Source of the DNA: Pseudomonas chlororaphis
GTDB taxonomy: Bacteria; Pseudomonadota; Gammaproteobacteria; Pseudomonadales; Pseudomonadaceae
Length of the DNA stretch: 64,000 nucleotides
NCBI GenBank assembly: GCA_001023535.1
Contig: CP011020.1
Coordinates: forward strand, 248,001 to 312,000
Reading direction: 5' to 3'
Shown piece after piece: positions 1-9,700 of this stretch. Numbering within the stretch: position 1 is the stretch's first letter; each line of letters begins with the position of its first letter. The notes beneath the pieces were generated by a model. It was not told the origin of the DNA, ran no database searches, and was given only the letters and a program-made list of their open reading frames with translations. The position numbers and the translations under genes were made by a program.

Positions 1-720
1 CTGTCGGCTCGTTGGGAAGCGACCCGCACCCATCAATGGCTGACCGAGTCCCAGGCGGCCTACCGCACGCAACCGGAAGAGCTGCTGATCGCCGCCCTGG
101 CCGCCACCCTGGCGGAGGCCAACGGCCACAGCGACATCGTCGTGGACCTCGAACGCCACGGTCGCGATGCGCCCCTCGACGGCCTGGACGTCGGTCGCAC
201 CGTCGGTTGGTTCACCACGCTGTTCCCGCTGCGGGTCAGCGCCAGCGGCGCCCGTGGCGAGCAGGTCCGCCAGGCCAAGGAGGCGCTGCGTGCGGTGCCG
301 GGCCAAGGGCTTGGCTACGGCCTGTTGCGCCAACGCGGTCAACTGCCGGCCGGTCACGGCGATGTGCTGTTCAACTACCTTGGGCATGAACAGGCACCGG
401 CAGGCTGGTTACGCGCCAGCGGCCTGACACCACCGCCGGACGTGGCGCCGGCGAACCGGGTGACTCACGCCCGCGAAGTGGTGGCCTGGCTGGAGGACGG
501 TGTGTTGCGTGTCGAATGGCACAGCGTCACGCCGGACACCGACAGTCGCTTGCCCGCCCGCTTGCTCGAACACCTGCAAGCGCTGGTCGAACACTGCCTC
601 GACCCGCAAGCCGGCGCACTGATGCCTTCGGACTTCCCGCTGGCCAAGGCGCTGAACCAGAAATCCCTGGACAAGTTGCTGGGCAAGCTCAAGACCAAAC
701 CGAACTCCCAAAGCCAGTGA
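1..720 (+). CDS. NRPS, C-terminal fragment ending in an epimerization domain (5' end outside window)
   Basis: The reading frame is open from base 1 and stops at 718-720, so only the last 239 residues are present. They match the second half of an NRPS epimerization (E) domain. The race C motif GRTVGWFTTLFPLRV lies at about residues 64-78, preceded by the DLERHGRD motif (usual EGHGRE). GQGLGYGLLR and VLFNYLGH follow, corresponding to the usual PxxGxGYG and FNYLGQ. The domain converts the T-bound residue of the preceding module to its D form before transfer. It ends the polypeptide, so the next NRPS must accept the chain in trans. The catalytic HHxxxD of this domain lies left of the window and cannot be checked. 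Confidence 0.9.
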   Translation: MSARWEATRTHQWLTESQAAYRTQPEELLIAALAATLAEANGHSDIVVDLERHGRDAPLDGLDVGRTVGWFTTLFPLRVSASGARGEQVRQAKEALRAVPGQGLGYGLLRQRGQLPAGHGDVLFNYLGHEQAPAGWLRASGLTPPPDVAPANRVTHAREVVAWLEDGVLRVEWHSVTPDTDSRLPARLLEHLQALVEHCLDPQAGALMPSDFPLAKALNQKSLDKLLGKLKTKPNSQSQ

Positions 721-736
721 GTGGCGCAGCGCCCGC

Positions 737-755
737 GGGGTCATCACCTGACCCC
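737..755. other. Perfect inverted repeat between two NRPS genes
   Basis: GGGGTCA (737-743), a 5-base loop, then TGACCCC (749-755). This hairpin lies between the stop of the upstream NRPS (720) and the start of the next one (799). It has no T tract, so it is not a classical terminator. It could slow polymerase or shape translation of the next gene, whose ribosome binding site is weak. Function is unknown. Confidence 0.35.
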
Positions 756-798
756 AGCGGGGCGCCAGACCGACGCTCACTGTTTTCAAGCCTTTGAA

Positions 799-3700
799 AT
801 GGACCAAGCAAGCATGAACAACATCGAAGACATCTACTCCCTTTCGCCGACCCAGCACGGCCTGCTGTTTCACAGTGTCTTTGAACCGGACTCGCGGGTG
901 TACTACCAGCAACTGACCCTGGAAATGAACGGCCCGCTGCAACTGGGCGCCTTTCGCGGGGCCTGGCAGGCGCTGATGCAACGCCACGCGGTGCTGCGCA
1001 GTGCGTTCCTGTGGGAAGAGCTGGACGATGCCTATCAGGTGGTGCAGCAGGACGTCGACCTGCCCCTGACCGAACTGGACTGGCAGGACCGCGCCGACAC
1101 GCAAGCGGCCCTGGAGCAACTGGGCCTTGAGCAACGGGCCCAACCGCTGGAACTGAACGAGTCGCCGCTGATGCGCGTGTGCCTGGTGCGCCTGGCGCCC
1201 GAGCGCTGGCACCTGATCTGGACCTTCCATCACATCCTCATGGACGGCTGGAGCGTCGGCATCGCAGTCCAGGAGTGGCTGGCGCTGTACTACGAACAGG
1301 CCCACGGCCGCCCGGCGCACCTGGCAGCCACCCGCCCTTACCGCGACTACATCGCCTGGCTGGCGGAACAGGACATGGCCGTCACCGAACAGTTCTGGCG
1401 CGAACAGTTGCAGGACCTGAGCGAACCGACCCCGCTGCCGTCCTTCGCCACTCGCCAGGCCGCGCCGTCGGGCGCGCCGTTCGCCGAGCGGGAAAGCCGC
1501 CTGGACGCAGGTGAAACCGAGCAACTGACCCAGTTCGCCCGGCGCCATGACCTGACCATCAACACCTTGATCCAAGGCGCCTGGGCGTTGTTGCTGGGCC
1601 AGCACGCCGGACGCGACGACGTGGTGTACGGCGTCACGGTCGCCGGCCGGCCGGAGAACCTGGCGGCGGTGGACAGCACCGTCGGGCTGTTCATCAACAC
1701 CCTGCCGCTGCGGGTGCAGTGGGCCGAGAGCCCGACGCTGGTGGACTGGCTGCAACAGTTGCAGCACGCCAACAGCGACCTGCGCCACCACGCCTACCTG
1801 CCGTTGGGCAAACTCAAGGCGATGACCCGCATTGCCGCCGAGCAGGCGTTGTTCGACTCGATCCTGGTGTTCGAGAACTTCCCGGTGACCGATGCCCTCA
1901 ACCAGGACACCGGTGGCTTGAGCTTCAGCGCCCCGGCCAACGACCAGCAGGTCGACGGCCTCACCCTCACCCAGGGCCGCAACCACTTCCCGTTGTCGCT
2001 GATCGTGATGCCGGACACCCAACTGCACTACCTGATCAGCTACGACCGCAGCCGCTTCAGCGACGCCGAAGTCGCGGTGTTGTCCGCGCAGTTGCGCGCG
2101 ATCCTGCTGGCGATGACCAGCCAAGCCCAATGCCAGGTCAACCGCCTGGAATGGCTGGACGCCGAAGAGCGCCAGCAATTGTTGGCGCAAGGCCGTGGCG
2201 CGCAACTGCCAGTGCCCCTCGAATGCCTGCACCAGCGCTTCGAACAGCAGGCTGCCCGTTGCCCCGAGCACCTGGCGGTTCGCGATCACCAGGTCGCATT
2301 GACCTACCGTGAACTCGATCAGCAGGCCAACCGCCTCGCCCACTGCCTGCGCGCCCAGGGCATCGACCAGGGCAGCGTGGTCGCACTGGCCTTCGAGCGC
2401 AGCGCCGATTTCGTGATCGCCCTGCTCGCCACCCTCAAGGCCGGCGCGGCGTATCTGCCCTTGGATATCAAGCAACCCGCCGGGCGTCTGGTCGACGTGC
2501 TGGTGGACAGCCGCGCGGCGCTGCTGCTTGGCGCCACACCGTCGCCCTTGCTCAAGCAACTGGCCGAACATACCCAGGCGTTGTGGCTGGCGGAACAGGC
2601 CGACACCCTCGCCCGTCAACCCGACACGCCACCGGCCGTGGCCCACAGCCCGACCGATGCGGCCTACGTGATCTACACCTCAGGTTCCACCGGCACGCCG
2701 AAAGGCGTGGTGGTCGAGCACCGCGCCATTGTCGACTACCTCACGGCAGTGCACGCCGTGCTCAACCCGCCGTCGGTCGCCACCTACGGCTTGCTGTCGA
2801 GCATTGCCGCCGACCTCGGCCACACCCAGCTGTTCGGTGCCCTGTGCAGCGGCGCCAGCCTGTTGTTGGTGGACGAGGACAGCGGTTTCAGCCCGCTGGC
2901 CCTGGCCGAGCTCTTCGACCGGCACCCGGTGGATGTGCTGAAGATCACCCCAAGTCACCTCGCCGGCCTGTTGCAGGCGCTGCCCGATGCGCGGCTGTTG
3001 CCGCGCTCGCTGCTGGTCTTCGGCGGTGACGCCCTCAGCCCGGCGCTCCTGGAGCAGGTGAATCACCTGGCGCCGGGGCTGAGGGTGTTCAACCACTACG
3101 GCCCGAGCGAAGCGACGGTCGGCGCGATTGCCACCGAACTGACCCCAGGCCTGCGCAGCATTGCCCTCGGCCGACCGCTGCCCAACCGCCACTTGCAAGT
3201 GGTCGATGGCGACGGTCGCCTGACCGCCACCGGCGTCAGCGGTGAGCTGCTGATCAGCGGCGCCCTGGCCCGGGGTTACCTGCACCGCGACGACCTCACC
3301 GCCGAACGTTTCCACCTGGATGCGCAACAGCAGCGCTGGTATCGCACCGGTGACCGCGTGCGCTGGCAAGTGGACGGCCAACTGGCGTTCCTCGGCCGCG
3401 TCGACAGCCAGGTGAAGATTCGCGGCAACCGCCTGGAGCTGGGGGAAGTCGAGGCACAGATCAAGCGCCTGTCGCCGCTGATCGAGCAGGCCCTGGTGCG
3501 TGCCGTGGAACTGGACGGCACCCTGCGCCTGGTGGCCTGGCTGGTCGCCAGCCAATCGCTGTCCGCCACCAAGCTGCGCAACGACCTCAGTGCCCGCGTG
3601 CCGGACTACATGGTCCCGGCGCACTTCATCACCCTCGATGAACTGCCCCTCACCCGCAACGGCAAGGTCGACGTCCAACGCCTGCCGACCCCGCAAAAGC

Positions 3701-6700
3701 CCGCCGAAGACAGCGCCAATCACGTGGCCCCGCGCAACGACGTCGAGGCGTTGCTGGCCGAGATCTGGCAGGACGTCCTGAAGCTGGAACGGGTCAGCGT
3801 GCACGACAACTTCTTCGCCCTTGGCGGCGACTCGATCATCAACCTGCAGATCATCGCCCGCGCCAACCAACAAGGGCTGAAACTCACCCCGCGCCAACTG
3901 TTCGAGAACCGCACCATCGCTGACATCGCCCGGGTACTGGGTGCCGACGCCAGCCAGGGAATGACGGACAACCTCGCCGAAGGCTACGAACTGCCCCTGG
4001 GTGCCGGCCAGCGGGCCCGCCTGGAACAGGGTCCGCTGGACGCCACCTGGCGCTGCGTGGCGCTGGCCCGGGCCCTTGACGGCGAACTGCTGGGCCAGGC
4101 GATCAGTGCATTGCAGCAACACCACCAGGCTTTGCGTCTGGCGCTCAAGGCGCTGCCCGAAGGCCAATGGCAACAACGGGTGCTGGGCGCGGCCAAGGCC
4201 TCGGTCATTGGCACCGAAACCCTGGCCGCCTGCACACCGGCGCAGTTGCAGCGCCTGGCCCAGACCGGCGTCGATGCCCTGGAGCTGGACGCCGGCCAGA
4301 CCTTGCATGCCCGACTGCTGGACGTGGCCGGCAAGCCATTCTTGCTGCTGGCCGCTCACCCGCTGTGCGTTGACGAGGCGTCCTGGTCACTGCTGCTGAG
4401 CGACCTCAACCTGGCGCTGGCGCAACTGCGCTATCAACGGCCGGTGCGGCTGTCCTATGGTGGCGGCGACTTCACCCAGTGGACCCGGCACCAGCAGGAC
4501 CACGCCCAAGGGGATGCCCTGGACGAGGCCTGGGAGCACTGGCTGCAATACGCCGGTGCCGATACCCTGCAACTGCCTGCTAGCCAGGCATCGGCCGACC
4601 TGGTCGAACAGGCGCTGCCGGCCAGCCTCTCCAGCGACCTCAAGCGCGTGGCCCAAGTGCTGCAACTGGACTGGAACAGCCTGTTGGCCGCTGCCGTGGC
4701 CGAACAGTGCCGTGAGCACGGCGGCGCCGGCCTGCTGGCGCTGAGCGTACAGGGTGGGCGCCCCACCGCCGAACGCTTGCCCGTCAATGCACCGATTGCC
4801 GTGGCCGACCTTGAGCCGGCCCGCATCCTCGGCCCGTTGGACCTGGCGGTGCCGTACTTCCTCCAGGCCGAAGGCGACAACCTGCTGCAACGCGTGCAGG
4901 CGCTGGCCGCGCAGTGGCGGGCCTACCCGCAGCACGGCGTCGACTACGGTGCCCTGCGCTACCTGTCGGACAACGCGTACCTGCAAGAACCCCTGCGTGA
5001 CCTGCCGCCGGCAGCCGTCGCCATTCGCTGGCAGGGTAACCGCGACAGTCACCGCGAAGCACACGGCATCCTGGCCCAGGTCGAGGCGGCGAGCCCATTG
5101 CCGGCAACGAGCTGCCCGCTGACCCTGGACGCCTGGTGGCAGGACGGTTGCCTGCACGTGCGCTGCCAGGGTGCCCTCGCCGCCACCTGGGCGCCGCAGC
5201 TCGTGCAACGCTTGGGCGAACTGGCCGGGCTGATCAACGCCGCCGACCTGCGCCCCGCCAGCCAGGCCTTCCCGCTGTGCCACAAGCAAGCGGCGACCCT
5301 GGCGGCCGAACCGCTGGACTGGCTGAACATCGAAGACGTCTACCCGCTGTCGTCAATGCAACAGGGCATGCTGCTGCACACCCTGCTGCAACCCCACAGC
5401 GGGATCTACCTGATGCAACAGCGCTACAGCTGGGACGGCGTGTTGCAACGCCCGGCGATGGAAGCGGCTTGGCAACTGTTCCTGCAACGCCACCCGATGA
5501 TGCGCACCGCATTCTGGTGGCAGGACGACCACGAACCGCTGCAATGCGTCTACCGGCAGACCCAGGCGGCGTTCGACTGGCAGGACCTGCGCCATCTCGA
5601 TACCGAGCAGCAACGCCTGGCGATGGACCAGGCCCTGGAAGCCCAGCGCCTGCAAGGCTTCGACATGGCGTGTGCGCCCCTGACCCACCTGCGGGTATTC
5701 CAACTGGATGAGCGTCGCTTCGCCGTGGTGCGCAGCTTCCACCACATCCTCACCGACGCCTGGTGCTTCGGCCTGCTGATGGAAGACCTGCTGGCGATCT
5801 ACCAAGCCATCGTGCGCGAGGAGCCGGTAGCCCGTCCGCGCCTGCGTTCGTTCCGTGGCTACATGAGCTGGCTGGAGCGCCATGACATGGCCGCCGCCCA
5901 CGCTTTCTGGCAGGCGCAGATGGCCGGTTTCAGCGAACCGACGCCACTGCACGTGGACAGCCCCGTGGCGCGCCCCGAACAGGCGCCGGAACAGGTGGGT
6001 GACTTCGACCAGACCCTGAGCATCGCCCAGACCCAACGTTTGCAGCAGCTGTGCCAGCAATACCAACTGACGCCGAACACCTGGATCCAGGGTGCCTGGG
6101 CGCTGTTGCTGTCGCGCTACAGCGGCAACCGCGACGTGCTGTTTGGCGTCACCGTGGCCGGTCGTCCCACCGACCTTGCCGGCGTCGAGGAAATGGTCGG
6201 GCTGTTCATCAACAGCCTGCCGCTGCGGGTGGACGTCGACCCGCAAGCGCCGGTCGCCGACTGGCTGCAAGCGCTGCTGTCGCACAACGCGCAATTGCGC
6301 GAGCACGAAAGCGCGTCGCTGGTGGACATCCAGCGTTGCAGCGAAGTACCCCGCGGCCAGCAACTGTTCGACAGCCTGGTGGTGTTCGAGAACGCCCCGC
6401 TGGACATCAGCAGCGTGCAACTGGATGCCTTCAGCATCGACATCTATGAAGACCGGGTGCACACCAACTTCCCGATGACCGTGGTGCTCTACCCCGGCGA
6501 TCGCCTGGGCATTCGCCTGTCCTATGACAGCCAGCGCTTCACCACCGACACCGTGCAGCGCATGCTCGGCCACCTGGTGCAATTGCTGTCCAGCATGCTC
6601 GACCAGCCACAGGCACCGCTGGGCAGCTTGCAGATGCTCCCCGAAGCGGAGCGCCGTCACTTGCAGGTCGAGTGCAACCCAAGCGCCGTCGACTTCCCGC

Positions 6701-9700
6701 TGGAGCGCGGCTATGCCTCGCTGTTCGCCGATCAGGTCCGTCGCCGCCCGCAGCACATCGCCGCGGTCTGCCAGGACCAATCACTGACCTACGCCGAACT
6801 GGACCGTCGCACCAACGCCATCGCCCACGCGCTGCAACAGGCTGGCGCCGGCCCGGAAACCCTGGTGGCGCTGTTTGCCGAGCGTGGCCTGGCCCTGCTG
6901 ACGATGATGATCGCCACACTCAAGGCCGGCGCCGCGTTCCAGGCCCTCGACATCCAGCAGCCGCCGGCCCGCCTGGCGGAGCTGCTGGACCTCGGCGAAG
7001 CCCCGCTGCTGCTGGTGTGCGACAGCGCCAGCGCGACCCTGGACAACGTCCTGCCACACCTGCGTCGACAACCCACCTGCCTGATCGCCCAGGCGCTCTG
7101 GCAAGGCAGCGAGGCACCGGCGGTCACCTATGTCCACGACCCCGACCAACTGGCCTACGTGATCTTCACCTCGGGCTCCACCGGCACACCGAAAGGGGTC
7201 ATGGTCGAGCAACGCGGGATGCTCAACAACATGTTCGGCAAGGTCCCGAGCCTGGGCCTGGGCGAGCACGACCGGATTGCCCAGACCGCGTCGGCGGCGT
7301 TCGATATCTGCGTGTGGCAGTTCCTCGCCGCACCGCTGTTCGGCGCCACCGTGCAGATTCTTCCCGACGCCCAGGCCCATGACCCGGTGGCCCTGCTCGA
7401 CGCCGTCCAAGCGCACGGGCTGACGCTTTTGGAAACCGTGCCGGCGCTGATCCGCGGCATGCTCCAGGAAAGCCAGGCGCACCATACCCTGGCAAGCCTG
7501 CGCTGGTTGCTGCCCACCGGTGAAGCCTTGCCACCGGCCCTGGCGCGGGACTGGTTCGCACGCTTCCCGACCATCGCCCTGATGAACGCCTACGGCCCGG
7601 CGGAATGCTCGGACGACGTGGCCTTCCACCCAATCACCCAAGCCCCGGCCGACGACTGCCTGCACATGCCTATCGGCAAACCCACCGCCAACAACCAGGT
7701 GTTCGTGCTCGATTCAGCACTGCGCATGGTGCCCATCGGCGTTCCCGGTGAATTGTGCATCGGTGGCGTCGGCGTGGGGCGCGGTTACCTGCACGACCCA
7801 CAGCGCACCCGCGAAGCCTTCGTCCCGCACCCGTTCCAGGCGGATGCACGGCTGTACCGCAGCGGTGACATCGGCCGGCTGCGCGCCGATGGCGTGCTCG
7901 AATACCTCGGCCGCCGCGATCAGCAAGTGAAGATCCGCGGCCACCGGATCGAACTCGGCGAGATCGAAAACCGCCTGATGCAACACCCGGCGGTGAACAG
8001 CGCGGCCGTCCTGGCGCTGCCCGACACCCGGGGAGCCCTGCAACTGGTCGCCTGGTACGTGCTGGACAGCACCGCCGACCTGGGCGACGAGCCCGCGCCA
8101 CAGGTGCTGGCCGCTTACCTGGGCGCGCAACTGGCGAGCTACATGGTGCCGGCGCGCTGGCTGGCGCTGGAGCAATTGCCGCTGAACGCCAACGGCAAGG
8201 TCGACCGCCGCGCCCTCGCCGCCCGCGGTGTGCCCCAGGCCGAGACCACCGAAGCATTGTGCGTGGCCCCGCGCACCGAAACCGAACAGGTCCTGGCGCA
8301 ACTGTGGCAGGAGATTCTCGGCCTGGACACGGTCGGCGTGCACGACGACTTCTTCGCCATCGGCGGTCACTCGCTGTTGGCGACCCAGGTGCTGTCGCGG
8401 ATTCGTCGACGCCTGAACGTGAACCTGCCGCTGCGCACGCTGTTCGAGCGCGGCACCCTGGAGCAGTTGGCCGCCGCGGTGGACCGCCAGCGCGAGGCCC
8501 CGGTCGAGTCCGCGGGCGACAGCGACATCGCCCTGGCGCCACGGCACCAGCCGCTGCCGTTGTCGTTCAGCCAGCAACGCTTGTGGTTCCTCGATCGCTT
8601 CGAAGGCCCGAGCGCCGCCTACAACATGAGCACCGTGGTGCGGTTGCGCGGCGCACTGGACATCCCGGCGCTGCAAGCGGCGTTGCAAACCGTGCTGGAG
8701 CGCCATGAATCACTGCGCACCGCCTTCCAGCTCAACGGCAACCAACCTTGCCAAGTGATCAGCCCGGCCCCCGTGGTCGACCTGACGCCGACCGAGCTGG
8801 CCCCGCTCGACGGCGAACAGCAGGCGCACACCCTGCAACGCCTGATCGACGAGCAGGCCGGCACCCCATTCGACCTGCAACAGGCGCCGATGCTGCGCGC
8901 CCGGTTGCTGCGCCTGGGCGCGGACGATCACGTGCTGCAACTGGTGCTGCACCACATCGCCACCGACGCCTGGTCCATGGGCATCCTGGTGCAGGAGCTG
9001 ATCACCGGCTACCAGGCCTACACTCGCGGTTCGACCCCGGACTTGCCGGTGTTGCCGGTCCAGTACGCCGACTACGCCTACTGGCAACGCAGCGAAGCGC
9101 AGCAACGCCAACTGGCACGGGCCATCGACTACTGGCGCCGCCAACTGGACGCTGCACCGACGCTGATCCCGCTGCCGCTCGACTACCCGCGCCCGGCGCG
9201 TCCCGACTACCAGGGCGCGGCCCTGGAGCAACGGTTCAGCCCGGCCCAGGCGCAGGTGCTCAAGGCCTATGCGCAACAGCAGCGAGCGACGCTGTTCATG
9301 GTCCTGCTCAACGCCTTCAACAGCCTGATGCAGCGCGCCACCGGGGCCAACGACTTCATCGTCGGCACCGACCTGGCCAACCGCGAACACCCGGCGCTGG
9401 AACACCTCATCGGCTTTTTCGTCAACGTGCTGCCCATCCGCGCACGCCTGAGCGAAGGCGAAGGGTTCGACGAGCGCCTGCAACGCCTGCGTGAAGACTG
9501 CCTGTCAGCCTTCCAGCACCAGCAGGTGCCGTTCGACAAACTGGTCGAGGAACTGCAACCGCCCCGTACGCCAGGGGTGAACCCGCTGGTCCAGGTGCTG
9601 TTCGTCATGCAGAACACGCCCACCGGCAATGCCAGCCTGGCCGACCTTGCGGTGGAACACCTGGTGCCGCGCCAGGAAAGCAGCAAGTTCGACCTCGCCG

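Noticed and set aside
409..2646. Very long open frame on the minus strand opposite the NRPS, with similar ones up to 15254
   Set aside because: Composition artefact of GC-rich codons on the coding strand; low-complexity Gln/Gly/Arg translation, no domains, no start signals.
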